DNA from: Paenibacillus glycanilyticus NBRC 16618 | GTDB taxonomy: Bacteria > Bacillota > Bacilli > Paenibacillales > Paenibacillaceae | NCBI RefSeq assembly: GCF_004000805.1 | Contig: NZ_BILY01000007.1 | Span: 124,001-188,000 of the forward strand | Reading direction: 5' to 3' | DNA: 64,000 nt | Shown here: positions 1 to 9,555 of the stretch, piece after piece | Numbering within the stretch: the stretch's first letter is position 1 | How the letters are laid out: each line of letters starts with the position of its first letter | Position numbers and translations under genes: made by a program | The notes under the pieces: generated by a model | What the model saw: only the letters and a program-made list of their open reading frames with translations | Databases searched by the model: none | What the model was told of the DNA's origin: nothing

Positions 1-2277
1 TTCGAAGCCGAACAGTTCGAGGATTTCCTGCAGCGCACATTCGTTGGCCAGAAACGCTTCTCGGTTGAAGGTAACGACGTTCTCGTAGCTCTCATTGACG
101 AGATGGTCCATGAGCTGTCCAATGACGGCGTTAAACATATTCTGATGGGCATGGCTCACCGGGGCCGCCTGAATATTCTGGCGCATGTGCTCGGCAAGCC
201 TTACAGCAAGATTTTCTCCGAATTCCATAATGCAACGAACAAGAAAATGAGTCCGTCCGAAGGCTCCATCGGCATCAACTACGGCTGGACCGGCGACGTG
301 AAATATCACCTTGGCGCGAACCGTTCGATCGGTACGGGCGAAACGGTTAAGACCCGCATTACGCTGGCGAACAACCCGAGTCACCTCGAGTACGTGAACC
401 CGGTTGTCGACGGCTTCACCCGCGCGGCGCAGGATGACCGCACGGCTCCCGGCTATCCGAAGCAGAACGCGGATCTTGCCGCTGCGATCATTATGCACGG
501 CGACGCCGCTTTCCCGGGCGAAGGCATCGTGGCGGAGACCATGAACCTGTCGCAGCTTAACGGCTACGCGCATGGCGGTACGCTTCATATTATCGTCAAC
601 AACAAAATCGGCTTCACTACGGAGAGCCACGATTCCCGTTCGACGCATTACGCAAGCGACGTTGCGAAAGGCTACGAAATTCCTATCGTTCACGTCAATG
701 CCGATGACCCGGATGCGGTAATCGCGGCGGCCCGCATGGCAAGCGAATACCGTACGAAGTTCAAAAAGGATTTCCTGATCGACCTGATCGGCTACCGCAA
801 ATACGGTCACAACGAAACCGACGATCCGGAAACAACGCAACCTACGATTTACAAAAAAGTAAAAGCTCATCCGACGGTAAGCCGTATCTTTACGGACAAA
901 CTGATTGCGGAAGGCGCGATTACCGAGCAAGAAGCAGAAGGCCTGAAGCAAGAAGTTATCGGCCGTCTGAAAGCAGCTTACGAGGAAATGAAGAGCCGCG
1001 AGGGCCAAGAGCCGGTTCATCAAACGCAAGGCCTGCCTAACGATCTGGCAACCGGCGAAGCGGTAGCTCCTATCTCGGTTGAAACCCTTCGCGAGATCAA
1101 CGCCAACCTGCTGAAATGGCCGGAGAACTTCAAGGTTTATCCGAAGCTGCAACGCATCTTGGAACGCCGCGCAACGGCTGTGAACGACGGCGAGAAAATG
1201 GATTGGGGCCATGCCGAGACGCTTGCGTTCGCATCGATTCTGGCGGAAGGCAAGCCGATCCGCATCAGCGGCCAGGACGTAGAACGCGCAACGTTCGCAC
1301 ACCGTAACCTGGTGCTGCATGATGCCGAGACTGGCGACACGTTCTGCCCTCTCCATCACTTGCCTGAAGCGAAAGCATCGTTTGCGATTCATAACAGTCC
1401 GCTTTCCGAAGCAGCCGTGCTTGGCTTCGAATACGGGTACAACGTACACGCTCCGGAGACTATGGTCATCTGGGAAGCGCAGTACGGTGACTTCACTAAC
1501 GTTGCGCAAGTACTGATCGATCAGTTCATTTCCGCCGGCCGTGCAAAATGGCAGCAAAAATCGAGCCTGATCATGATGCTTCCGCACGGTTACGAAGGTC
1601 AAGGACCGGAGCACTCCAGCGCTCGTCTGGAACGCTTCCTGCAGTTGTCCGCCGAAGAGAACTGGACGGTTGTGAACCTGTCCAGCGCGGCGAACTACTT
1701 CCATCTGCTTCGCCGCCAAGCTTCGATCACGGAAAGCGATGCCGCTCGTCCGCTGATCATCATGGCACCGAAGAGCTTGATCCGCAACCCTCGCGTAGCC
1801 GCGGAAATTTCCGAGCTGAGCAACGGTTCGTTCAAGTCCGTTATCGAGCAAAAAGGTCTTGGCGCGAAGCCGGACCGCGTAGAACGTCTCGTTCTTGCGA
1901 CTGGCAAAATGGCCATTGATATTGAAGAAGCAATCGAGAAAAACGGCGATCAAGAGCTGGATTGGCTGCATGTCGTACGCGTTGAGCAGCTGTATCCGTT
2001 CCCTGAGAAAGAAATCGCGGCGATTATCGAACGCCTGCCGAATCTGAAGGAAATCGTCTGGGTACAAGAAGAGCCGCAAAACATGGGTTCGTGGTTCTAC
2101 ATGGAGCCTCGTCTGCGCAAAATCGCGCCAGCCGCTGCAAGCGTAAGCTACATCGGCCGTCCTGAGCGCTCGAGTACGGCAAGCGGCTTCCAGCAAGTAC
2201 ACAGCTTCGAGCAGCAGCACATTTTATTGCAAACTTTAAAATACAGTCCGACGTTGACATATAACACAGGGAGGTAA
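1..2277 (+). CDS. odhA: 2-oxoglutarate dehydrogenase E1 component (5' truncated by window edge)
   Basis: This is the thiamine-diphosphate-dependent E1 subunit of the TCA-cycle 2-oxoglutarate dehydrogenase complex, which decarboxylates 2-oxoglutarate and passes the succinyl group to E2. The reading frame is open from base 1, so the true start lies upstream; 758 codons are visible of a family usually about 930-960 residues long. The ThDP/metal motif is visible as HGDAAF followed about 30 residues later by VNNKIGF, and the C-terminal transketolase-like half is complete. The E2 gene follows after 6 nt, so the two are co-transcribed. The stop codon overlaps the GGGAGGTAAG ribosome-binding site of the next gene. 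Identification is firm. Confidence 0.97.
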   Translation, partial: FEAEQFEDFLQRTFVGQKRFSVEGNDVLVALIDEMVHELSNDGVKHILMGMAHRGRLNILAHVLGKPYSKIFSEFHNATNKKMSPSEGSIGINYGWTGDVKYHLGANRSIGTGETVKTRITLANNPSHLEYVNPVVDGFTRAAQDDRTAPGYPKQNADLAAAIIMHGDAAFPGEGIVAETMNLSQLNGYAHGGTLHIIVNNKIGFTTESHDSRSTHYASDVAKGYEIPIVHVNADDPDAVIAAARMASEYRTKFKKDFLIDLIGYRKYGHNETDDPETTQPTIYKKVKAHPTVSRIFTDKLIAEGAITEQEAEGLKQEVIGRLKAAYEEMKSREGQEPVHQTQGLPNDLATGEAVAPISVETLREINANLLKWPENFKVYPKLQRILERRATAVNDGEKMDWGHAETLAFASILAEGKPIRISGQDVERATFAHRNLVLHDAETGDTFCPLHHLPEAKASFAIHNSPLSEAAVLGFEYGYNVHAPETMVIWEAQYGDFTNVAQVLIDQFISAGRAKWQQKSSLIMMLPHGYEGQGPEHSSARLERFLQLSAEENWTVVNLSSAANYFHLLRRQASITESDAARPLIIMAPKSLIRNPRVAAEISELSNGSFKSVIEQKGLGAKPDRVERLVLATGKMAIDIEEAIEKNGDQELDWLHVVRVEQLYPFPEKEIAAIIERLPNLKEIVWVQEEPQNMGSWFYMEPRLRKIAPAAASVSYIGRPERSSTASGFQQVHSFEQQHILLQTLKYSPTLTYNTGR

Positions 2278-2283
2278 GCTCAC

Positions 2284-3525
2284 GTGCAACAAATCATAGT
2301 ACCGGCAATGGGTGAATCAATTACGGAGGGCACAATCTCCAAATGGGTCGTTAAAGTAGGAGACGCCGTTAAACAAGGCGACGTGCTTCTTGAGCTTGAA
2401 ACAGACAAAGTAAACATCGAAATCAGCGCTGAGCAAGACGGCGTTCTGCAAGAAATCGTGAAAAACGAAGGCGACACCGTTGAAATCGGTGAAGTCATCG
2501 GCACAATCGGAGCTGGCAGCGGCGCTGCCGCTCCGGCACCGGCTGCTCCGGCAGCTGAAGCAGCGCCTGCACCGGCAGCCGCTCCGGCTCCTGCAGCTCC
2601 AGCTGCTGCTCCGGCCACAGCGGTAGCCGTTGCTCCGGCACCTGCGGCTGACAGCCACCTGAATGCTTCTCCTGCAGCCCGCAAGCTTGCAAGAGAAAAA
2701 GGCATCGACATCAGCGAAGCGCAATCGACGCTTGGACGCGTTGAGCTTCGCCCTGCGGCTCCTGCACCTGCAGCAGCACCGGCTCCAGCTGCAAAAGCGG
2801 CTCAACCGGAATTTACGTCGAACAAGCCATACACTCGTACGAAAATGTCCCGCCGCCGCGCGACAATCGCTAACCGCCTCGTTGAAGCACAGCATACGGC
2901 AGCTATGCTGACTACGTTCAACGAAGTGGATATGACAGCGATCATGGACGTTCGCAAACGCCGTAAGCAATCGTTCCTGGACAAACACGAAGTTGGTCTT
3001 GGCTTCATGTCCTTCTTCACGAAAGCAGTTGTTGGCGCTCTGAAAGAGTTCCCTAACCTGAATGCTGAAATCAACAACGGCGATATCATCGCTAAACAAT
3101 ACTACGATATCGGTATCGCGGTATCGGCTAAAGAAGGTCTCGTTGTTCCGGTCGTGCGTGACGCGGACCGCCTGAGCTTCGCAGAGATCGAGAAATCGAT
3201 CGTATCCCTGGCTAAAAAAGCACGCGACAACTCGCTGTCGCTGGATGAACTGCAAGGCGGTACATTCACGATCACGAATGGCGGTACATTCGGATCGCTC
3301 TTGTCGACGCCAATCCTGAACGCTCCGCAAGTCGGCATCCTGGGTATGCACAAAATCCAGCTTCGTCCGGTAGCAATCGACGCAGAACGTTCGGAGAACC
3401 GTCCGATGATGTACATCGCCCTCACTTACGATCACCGTATCGTTGACGGCTCGGAAGCCGTACGCTTCCTTGTAAAAGTAAAAGAAATGCTGGAAGATCC
3501 AGAAACCCTGTTGCTCGAAGGCTAA
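2284..3525 (+). CDS. odhB: Dihydrolipoamide succinyltransferase (2-oxoglutarate dehydrogenase E2)
   Basis: This 413-residue protein forms the core of the 2-oxoglutarate dehydrogenase complex and transfers succinyl from lipoamide to CoA. Domains in order are one lipoyl domain (about 1-76, lipoyl lysine K42 in ETDKVN), a long Ala/Pro linker (about 80-120), a peripheral subunit-binding domain (about 122-155), a second Ala/Pro linker, and the catalytic domain from about 185 with the active-site motif DHRIVDG near residue 383. The GTG start is set by GGGAGGTAAG, which ends 5 nt upstream. The single lipoyl domain and pairing with E1 point to OdhB rather than pyruvate dehydrogenase E2. A strong hairpin follows the stop, so the operon probably ends here without an E3 gene. 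Confidence 0.97.
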   Translation: MQQIIVPAMGESITEGTISKWVVKVGDAVKQGDVLLELETDKVNIEISAEQDGVLQEIVKNEGDTVEIGEVIGTIGAGSGAAAPAPAAPAAEAAPAPAAAPAPAAPAAAPATAVAVAPAPAADSHLNASPAARKLAREKGIDISEAQSTLGRVELRPAAPAPAAAPAPAAKAAQPEFTSNKPYTRTKMSRRRATIANRLVEAQHTAAMLTTFNEVDMTAIMDVRKRRKQSFLDKHEVGLGFMSFFTKAVVGALKEFPNLNAEINNGDIIAKQYYDIGIAVSAKEGLVVPVVRDADRLSFAEIEKSIVSLAKKARDNSLSLDELQGGTFTITNGGTFGSLLSTPILNAPQVGILGMHKIQLRPVAIDAERSENRPMMYIALTYDHRIVDGSEAVRFLVKVKEMLEDPETLLLEG

Positions 3526-3533
3526 GAGAAGAC

Positions 3534-3574
3534 GGGCCGTACCTAGTCACTTTGACTTGGGTACGGCCCTTTTT
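3534..3574 (+). terminator. Rho-independent terminator of odhAB
   Basis: A GGGCCGTACC arm pairs with GGTACGGCCC, extended internally by AGTCA/TGACT, and is followed by five T. It sits 8 nt after the odhB stop. Confidence 0.9.
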
Positions 3575-3579
3575 ATTCC

Positions 3580-4311
3580 CTATTTTGGATAACCGTTTTT
3601 CAATTTCGCTGTCCAGGTAAGCAGCGCCATGATGTCTTTACTAAATCCCTTTATCTTGTTCTGGGTTATATCCTCCTCGATTACATATCTCACGCGATCG
3701 TCTTTCAGATTCCTGTATACATAGGTAACTTCCCTATTTTCGAAAATCAATTTTTCAATCTGCTCGAGTTCCTCCGATTTTACCCCCTGCTTCTCTTGAA
3801 GGAACTTATCTATCGTACTTGAATCAAGCTCGAACGTTTTCAGATCGGACAACCTATTCGCCTGATTTGGATTCGAGATTTTTAGTACTTCACCGGTTCC
3901 CGCATTCAATACAAGCTCGTATCTGTGGTTGCTTGACGAGGTAATGGTCAAATAAAACAAACCCTCGGGTACCTCTTTAAGCATCGCTTCTGCATCTTTT
4001 CTTTCATCCGGTTCTATATTCTGCTCAACAAGCCCCTTAAGCGCGTTTATATCCACCACCCTCACTTCGAATTGAGCCTGATCGGCCGAAAGCCGCACTC
4101 CGAAATACTTTCCAAGCGCATTCAGCCCAAGTGACTTTGTGGATTCCACGGCAAGGACTCCCCTTGGCATAGAAATTGCATCATTTTTATTGTCTTCCTC
4201 GATTTTCTTAACCATAACGACATTCTTGGGGATAGGATTCATAAGGGATCCACAGCCGGTCATCAGAAGCAGCAGTGCAAAAGCTAAGAATAAACAGGCT
4301 AACTTGTTCAT
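3580..4311 (-). CDS. Putative lipoprotein of unknown function
   Basis: This 243-residue protein begins with a lipoprotein signal peptide: two Lys-rich N-terminal positions, a hydrophobic run, and the lipobox LMTGC with Cys20 as the likely lipidated residue. I do not recognise a domain in the mature part, which is charged and mixed alpha/beta in character. Its ATG overlaps the TGA of the upstream histidine kinase by 4 nt (ATGA), so it is translationally coupled as the third gene of a response regulator - kinase - lipoprotein operon. That arrangement suggests an accessory or sensing role for the kinase at the membrane surface. This role is inferred from position only. Confidence 0.8.
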   Translation of the reverse strand: MNKLACLFLAFALLLLMTGCGSLMNPIPKNVVMVKKIEEDNKNDAISMPRGVLAVESTKSLGLNALGKYFGVRLSADQAQFEVRVVDINALKGLVEQNIEPDERKDAEAMLKEVPEGLFYLTITSSSNHRYELVLNAGTGEVLKISNPNQANRLSDLKTFELDSSTIDKFLQEKQGVKSEELEQIEKLIFENREVTYVYRNLKDDRVRYVIEEDITQNKIKGFSKDIMALLTWTAKLKNGYPK

Positions 4312-5735
4312 AGTGCTGCTCCTCTCCGGCTGAACGCGATACTAAACGTGGTTCCCTGCTCCGGTAAACTTCTCACGCTTATTACGGCATTGTGCAGCGT
4401 CGCTATGCTCTGGCAAATCGAAAGCCCCAGGCCGGCGCCGTTGTTTCTCCTGGTTCGGGCTTTATCCGTCATATAGAATGGTTCGAATATGCGATCCAGA
4501 TGCTCGCTTTCAATCCCCATCCCTTCATCTTCGATTTCCAGAATACAATCTGCGCCCTGACGGAATGTACGGATCACGATGCTTTGGCACTCCGACGAAG
4601 CCTTGATCGCATTGTCAACGAGATTAAAGATCAGAATCTTCATCAAATCTTTCTCCAGCGGCAGACGGGCTGACTCACAGCTAGTCTTTATCGCTATTCG
4701 TTTTTCCCTTGCTTTCATTTCCATTGCAGGCTTTATCTCCGCAAGGATCGAGCAGATATCCATATCCTCCATAGGATACTCGGTTCCTTCGAGCATGATT
4801 AAATTCATCAGCTTAAAAGAAAGGGATTCAAGCCGCTTTCCCTCGGATAAGATCACATTTAATCCATCCAGCAGCTGGGTAGCATCTGTTTTTGCCGTTC
4901 GAAGGTAGTCCGCATAACCGATAATCGAAGTTAATGGCGTTTTTAGCTCATGCGTAAAATTATCGATAAACAACTGCTTTTCCCGGTTGAGCCTCTCCAA
5001 ATCTTTGATTTTATCCTCTATTACCGATGCCATAATATTGAAATTGTTGGCTAATACGCCGATTTCATCCTTCGATCTTGATTCCGCGCGCTCGTAAAAA
5101 GCTCCGGCTGCGATAAATTGAGCAGTACGAATAAGACGGTGTATAGGGGTGGTCAGCCTTCTGCTGACGATAAACATGATCATCATGTAGGCGGAGCAAG
5201 CGACAATATCGACCTTTAGGTAAAATTGATACTGATCCATACGCTCCCGGTAAACGGATGTGATATCTTTCATATACGTAAACGTATATATTTTCCGATT
5301 AATTTCCGTAAGGTTGGAAGTAAACAGGATGGTTCGGTTTCCGACATCGCGCAAAATATACCTGATTTCATTTGTTTTCAGCTTTTCTGTTTCTGCCCGA
5401 TTCATGGACATCTCAAAGTCAGTATTGTTATAGACGCTTTTTCCTTTATCATCCTTAATCGTCATATAAACGCCTTCGTCACCAACCTTTCCAACGAATG
5501 CTTTAGCAATATTCGCAAGCACGTTTTCCTCGTACTGCTCAGAATCGTAAATAAGGACGACAGGCAATATGGCATCTACGCTTGAATGAATATTCATATT
5601 CTGGCTTAACGCATTATTGATTTCGCGAGTGAGTATCTTCCCGTGATTTCGTTCAATGACGATAACGGAGGTGACATTGAAGATAAGGAAAAATACCAGA
5701 ATCGAATACGTGAAAATCTTTAGCCAAAACCTCAT
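4308..5735 (-). CDS. Two-component sensor histidine kinase (HAMP, HisKA, HATPase)
   Basis: This 475-residue membrane kinase has a transmembrane helix at about 7-27, an extracellular sensor segment to about residue 172, a second transmembrane helix at about 174-192, a HAMP linker, a HisKA domain with phospho-acceptor His262 (FTHELKTP), and a C-terminal ATPase with N and G boxes (NLVDNAIKAS, GAGLGLSICQS). I chose ATG 5735, which begins MRFWLK and lies 2 nt after the response regulator stop. An upstream in-frame start at 5864 would read deep into the regulator gene and adds an unlikely cytoplasmic tail. It is the partner of the regulator at 5738-6394. Its signal is not evident. Confidence 0.92.
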   Translation of the reverse strand: MRFWLKIFTYSILVFFLIFNVTSVIVIERNHGKILTREINNALSQNMNIHSSVDAILPVVLIYDSEQYEENVLANIAKAFVGKVGDEGVYMTIKDDKGKSVYNNTDFEMSMNRAETEKLKTNEIRYILRDVGNRTILFTSNLTEINRKIYTFTYMKDITSVYRERMDQYQFYLKVDIVACSAYMMIMFIVSRRLTTPIHRLIRTAQFIAAGAFYERAESRSKDEIGVLANNFNIMASVIEDKIKDLERLNREKQLFIDNFTHELKTPLTSIIGYADYLRTAKTDATQLLDGLNVILSEGKRLESLSFKLMNLIMLEGTEYPMEDMDICSILAEIKPAMEMKAREKRIAIKTSCESARLPLEKDLMKILIFNLVDNAIKASSECQSIVIRTFRQGADCILEIEDEGMGIESEHLDRIFEPFYMTDKARTRRNNGAGLGLSICQSIATLHNAVISVRSLPEQGTTFSIAFSRRGAAL

Positions 5736-5737
5736 GG

Positions 5738-6394
5738 CTAATCCTCCAGCCGGTAACCGATTTTGAAGACGGTTTTGATTCGGTCTTGCAATCCAAGCTT
5801 TTTGCGCAGCGACTTGATATGCATGTCTACCGTTCTTGTATCGCCGTAGTAGTCCATGCCCCATACTTTATCAAGAAACTGCTCCCTGGAAAGCGCGAGA
5901 TTTTTGTTATTAATCAGAACAAGAAGCAGGTCAAATTCCTTGGGTGTCAGCTCCACCGGCTCATCCTTTAAAGTCACTATCCTTTTGTTCGGATACACAC
6001 GGACGCCATCAATGGTAATCTCCGCCTCCTCCTTGCCGTATCGGCGCAGTACGGTTTCAATCCGGGCAAGCAGTTCTATTCCCTCAAATGGTTTGACCAT
6101 ATAATCGTCGGCCCCAAGCTTGAGGCCGTTTACTTTATCGAATACGGTATTTTTCGCAGTCAAAAAGATAACGGGTATCCCCTTCGGTCTGATTCTTTCC
6201 ATTAGAGCAAAGCCGTCCAGCTTTGGGATCATAACATCCAAAAGAACAAGATCTATTCCCCCTCCCTCAATCGCCTCTAGCGCCGCGATTCCGTCATAGA
6301 CCTGTACCGTTTCATAATGAACAAGAACGAGATTCATCTTAATAATATTTGAAATGTTCATATCGTCTTCGACGATCAGAATCCTTTTATCCAT
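5738..6394 (-). CDS. OmpR/PhoB-family response regulator
   Basis: This 218-residue regulator has a receiver domain with the acidic pocket EDD near residue 10, phospho-acceptor Asp53 (LLDVMIP) and conserved Thr/Lys (LTAK), then a winged-helix DNA-binding domain (LTPKEFDLL ... RTVDMHIKSLRKKL). Three starts are possible: GTG 6409, ATG 6403 and ATG 6394. I prefer 6394 because GTGGGG lies 9 nt upstream and the protein then starts MDKRILIVEDD, as family members do. It heads a three-gene operon with the kinase and lipoprotein that follow. The target genes are not evident. Confidence 0.92.
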   Translation of the reverse strand: MDKRILIVEDDMNISNIIKMNLVLVHYETVQVYDGIAALEAIEGGGIDLVLLDVMIPKLDGFALMERIRPKGIPVIFLTAKNTVFDKVNGLKLGADDYMVKPFEGIELLARIETVLRRYGKEEAEITIDGVRVYPNKRIVTLKDEPVELTPKEFDLLLVLINNKNLALSREQFLDKVWGMDYYGDTRTVDMHIKSLRKKLGLQDRIKTVFKIGYRLED

Positions 6395-6518
6395 GACCAG
6401 CATCCCCACTTCTTCCGATTATCCGTTACTCCGGGCATCACTCATTGTAAACGCCAATTCTTAAAAAAAACGAAATATCCGGAATACAAAATAATCCAAT
6501 AATTAGGGAACGGTGCAT

Positions 6519-8318
6519 TTATCGAATCGCCTCCTCAATGAGTCCCGCGTAGGCCTCTGCTCCTTTCGGCTGCAAATGAACGCCGTCTTTCGTAAACCAT
6601 TCCGTCTTACCTTTGCTGAATGAATGCCAATCGATCAATTTCACATTAGAATGCTCATCGGCCGCTTCCGCCAGCGTCTTGTTCACCGAATCCTGCCAAT
6701 CTCTCGGCACGCGGGAATTCACCACATAAATTTGCTTGTCCTCTCCGATTGCATCCAATAGCTCATCCAGCTTATTCGAGCTAAACGGTCCATTCGTACC
6801 CAGCTCGATGACAACTGTACTTTCCAGTTGATGATCAGCCTTTAATGTATTTACTACATCAATTGCGTCTGATAATTGCCGGCTTACCTTTCCGTCGACC
6901 ACGATGTTTGGAATAAGCTTTTCCAAATTTGGTTTTACGCCAACGATTACGGAATCCCCAATCACCGTTACGCCTCCCGATTGTCCCACATGCGTTGCTG
7001 GTGAATGACCTGGTGCCTGCGTCGGTGTCGCCGTATCAGGAATATTCGCAGAAGTTTCTTCAGTTGTTTCGCGAGGAAGGGCCGATTTATTGTTTCCGGC
7101 ACCTTCGCATGCTGTGATTAGAAGCATATTCATAATTGCCATGCCCAAAGTGATTGTCCGATAAACTTTTTTCATTTTTTTAGAATTCATCGACTTTCTC
7201 TCCTTCTTCTTGTTTTTAAACCATGTGCCGTTACGAATCGGATTCTCAAGATAGCGGTAGGATAAGGAAGAAATAATGAGGATTATGACTAATTGAACAA
7301 GCTGGTACAGCAGGTTTGACTCCGCACCGGGTTCCTTGGGGCCAGCCAGCACCTGCACCGGATAATGCCATAAATAAATGCCGTAGGAACGAACCCCGAT
7401 CCAGCGAAGCGGCTTCCATGCCAATAACCTTCCTATTTTGCTGAACGGGCTCGCTGAAGCGACAATAACTAATCCGGAAGCCACAGATAAAACAAGCATA
7501 CCGCCTCTATACAGCGAATCGTCATATTTGTCTATGCTCGCTATCATCCAAATCGAGATGCAAAGTCCAATTGCCCCTGTGACATCCAGCAAAATGCTTC
7601 CCTTTTGAAAGGGCTCGGCAAGCTTGCGACTAGGAATAAAAATCGCGAATGCTGCACCAATCAATAGCCCAAATGCACGCGTATCCGTTCCGTAGTAGAC
7701 CCTGCTCGGATCGGTCCCGGGCATATATAAGAACGCCATGGCTATGAATGAAGCAGCCGCAACAGTCAATGTTGCTGCCAACAGCTTACCTCGCGTCGGG
7801 ATAGGAATGAAACGGATCATCCCCCATATGAACAGAGGCCATAGCAGGTAAAACTGCTCCTCCACTGCCAGCGACCATAGATGACCTATAGGCGATAACG
7901 GACTAAAGCTTTCGAAATATGAAACTTGCCGATAAATCAGATACCAATTGCTTGTATAGGTTAGGGCGGATAACAACTCCCTGTGAATAACGGATAATCG
8001 TCCGGGGGCGGTAAGCGCCAGATAGACGGTTACCGCTAGAAGCATGAACAGCATGGCCGGAAGCAGCCTTAAGGCTCGTCTGATCCAGAATCGGCCAAGG
8101 TTGAACCTTCCGGTGTTTCTTCTTTCTTCGAGAAGCAAATCGGTAATGAGGTAGCCGGATAAGACGAAAAAAACTCCAACCCCAAGCAATCCCCCTGAAG
8201 CGGCAGGCCAGCCGAAATGATAAGCGATTACCGCGAATACGGCAATGGCACGCAGACCATCCAGACCAGGCATGTATCGGTTTTTCGTTTGCGGTATATT
8301 ATTCCCCTCCGTCTCCAA
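6519..8318 (-). CDS. OatA/YrhL-like membrane O-acyltransferase with C-terminal SGNH domain
   Basis: This 599-residue protein combines an N-terminal acyltransferase-3 membrane domain (about 15-370; GLDGLRAIAVFAVIAYHF with the conserved His near residue 34, and many membrane helices) with an extracytoplasmic SGNH hydrolase-like domain (about 445-599; GDS with Ser456, ELGTNG, and DGVH with Asp578 and His581). Such proteins acetylate peptidoglycan or other surface glycans, with acetyl carried across the membrane by the first domain and transferred by the second. Its start overlaps the end of the LCP gene by 20 nt, so the two are translationally coupled. At the domain junction there is an internal ATG (7190) with a strong ribosome-binding site and a lipobox, described separately. 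The exact acceptor glycan is unknown. Confidence 0.88.
   Translation of the reverse strand: METEGNNIPQTKNRYMPGLDGLRAIAVFAVIAYHFGWPAASGGLLGVGVFFVLSGYLITDLLLEERRNTGRFNLGRFWIRRALRLLPAMLFMLLAVTVYLALTAPGRLSVIHRELLSALTYTSNWYLIYRQVSYFESFSPLSPIGHLWSLAVEEQFYLLWPLFIWGMIRFIPIPTRGKLLAATLTVAAASFIAMAFLYMPGTDPSRVYYGTDTRAFGLLIGAAFAIFIPSRKLAEPFQKGSILLDVTGAIGLCISIWMIASIDKYDDSLYRGGMLVLSVASGLVIVASASPFSKIGRLLAWKPLRWIGVRSYGIYLWHYPVQVLAGPKEPGAESNLLYQLVQLVIILIISSLSYRYLENPIRNGTWFKNKKKERKSMNSKKMKKVYRTITLGMAIMNMLLITACEGAGNNKSALPRETTEETSANIPDTATPTQAPGHSPATHVGQSGGVTVIGDSVIVGVKPNLEKLIPNIVVDGKVSRQLSDAIDVVNTLKADHQLESTVVIELGTNGPFSSNKLDELLDAIGEDKQIYVVNSRVPRDWQDSVNKTLAEAADEHSNVKLIDWHSFSKGKTEWFTKDGVHLQPKGAEAYAGLIEEAIR
7188..7203 (-). 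promoter_or_regulatory. Internal ribosome-binding site and ATG inside the acyltransferase gene
   Basis: On the minus strand AAGGAGAG precedes ATG 7190 by about 7 nt. Translation from here would give a 223-residue product starting MNSKKMKK, with a hydrophobic segment and the lipobox LLITAC, followed by the complete SGNH domain. Confidence 0.5.
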
Positions 8319-9336
8319 CTTTTGCTCCAGTGGTATCCGTATTCAAACCAGATTGTTCGGTGTCATCACTATTTTTCAGGATCTCTTTTACAAATTCATG
8401 CACTTTATCTTGGCTTTTAACGGCTAATACCGAGGCGCCATTCACTTTCTTGCCTTCAAGCAAATCCATTGGCGGCACTTGCGCAGTGCCTGCCAGCTCG
8501 CTTTTGGAACCGAGCGATGCCAGCTTAAGCATATCGGAGACGTCCAAATTAGTTTGAATATAAGGGGCGGCGCTTTCCGCTATTTGTTTCATGCGTGTCA
8601 AATTCCAGCCTGATTTCAGCTTATCCGCAACGGCTGCAAGCAATTTTCGCTGGCGTTCGGTACGGGCAAAATCGCTCATTGCGTCATGGCGGAAACGGAC
8701 ATATTGCAAAGCTTTTGTTCCATCGAGTTTCTGCATGCCTTTTGTCAAATGAATATCGTAAAGGTTTCCGTCCGCGTTGTCCGTATAATTCATGTCCTTG
8801 TCTACATCTAAGTCTATACCGCCAATTGCGTCGATTAACGACTTGAAACCCTCGAAATCCGTATAGACATAATATTGGATATGGAGGTCAAGCAAAACGC
8901 CTACGGTCTTCATCGCCAAGTTCGGACCGCCCAGCGCAAGCGATGTATTGATTCGTCCTTCACCGTGGCCTTCAATAGGGATATAAGTATCCCTCAGTAC
9001 AGAGAACAAACGGGCTTCCTTCGTCAAGGGATTAATTGAAGCTACCAACAGGGAATCCGAACGCGCGGATTCGTTCTTCTTTAATCCCCGATTATCCCCT
9101 CCCATCAGCAGGATGTTAACGGGCTCTGTTCCGGTCCACTCGACAGGTTTCATGGATTCATCCTCTTGATGTGCGCCGATTTGAAGTTCATTCTTCGATG
9201 TGTCAAGATTATCGAGCGCCCGATATACCCCCATGCTTTGATAACCGAAATAGCTTGTAGGAATTAGAATCAAAACAGCGATACGAAACGAAATCATCCA
9301 TTTCCTTCGAGCCCTTAGTGCTTGCTTTTTGCTCAC
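8299..9336 (-). CDS. LytR-CpsA-Psr (LCP) family cell-wall glycopolymer ligase
   Basis: This 345-residue protein has a single N-terminal transmembrane helix (about 14-34) and an extracytoplasmic LCP domain. Family motifs are visible: NILLMGGDNR with SARSDSLLVASINP, the RDTYIPI loop, and YVRFRHDAMSDFARTERQR, which carries the conserved Arg residues that bind the polyprenyl-pyrophosphate donor. LCP enzymes transfer wall teichoic acid or other anionic glycopolymers from undecaprenyl pyrophosphate to peptidoglycan. The start is GTG 9336 with AAGGAGGAG upstream. It is followed by, and overlaps, the OatA-like gene, which suggests that ligation and O-acylation of wall polymer are coupled. A C-terminal extension of about 40 residues is not conserved in character. 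Confidence 0.92.
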   Translation of the reverse strand: MSKKQALRARRKWMISFRIAVLILIPTSYFGYQSMGVYRALDNLDTSKNELQIGAHQEDESMKPVEWTGTEPVNILLMGGDNRGLKKNESARSDSLLVASINPLTKEARLFSVLRDTYIPIEGHGEGRINTSLALGGPNLAMKTVGVLLDLHIQYYVYTDFEGFKSLIDAIGGIDLDVDKDMNYTDNADGNLYDIHLTKGMQKLDGTKALQYVRFRHDAMSDFARTERQRKLLAAVADKLKSGWNLTRMKQIAESAAPYIQTNLDVSDMLKLASLGSKSELAGTAQVPPMDLLEGKKVNGASVLAVKSQDKVHEFVKEILKNSDDTEQSGLNTDTTGAKVGDGGE

Positions 9337-9435
9337 TTTATTCTCCTCCTTGTCTTACCTGGTGCAGATACAGTATAGGACAGGGATATATTCGCGATAT
9401 GGGAGAGTTGTGATGAAGTTGTAAAGTCGGAAGAT

Positions 9436-9480
9436 AAGAAAAAGACGTTCCTTAAGTCATTGAAATGACTAAGGAACGTC
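9436..9480 (-). terminator. Second terminator downstream of the ArsR-type regulator
   Basis: GACGTTCCTTAAGTCATT pairs with AATGACTAAGGAACGTC, and on the minus strand the stem is followed by TTTTTCTTATCTT. It would stop minus-strand transcription before the LCP gene. Confidence 0.8.
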
Positions 9481-9519
9481 CCCTATTTATATGATGTTGG
9501 CCGCTTATGCCAGAACGAC

Positions 9520-9555
9520 CTATAAAAGAAAGGACTGCTGAGTCATCAGCAGTCC
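9520..9555 (-). terminator. Terminator overlapping the stop of the ArsR-type regulator gene
   Basis: A perfect GGACTGCTGA/TCAGCAGTCC stem contains the TGA stop of the regulator gene and is followed on the minus strand by TTTCTTTTAT. With the hairpin 50 nt further on, it makes a tandem terminator. Confidence 0.75.

Noticed and set aside
2317..3435. Open frame on the minus strand opposite odhB
   Set aside because: Cys/Arg/Ser-rich sequence produced by reading the Ala/Pro linker backwards. The plus-strand gene is certain.
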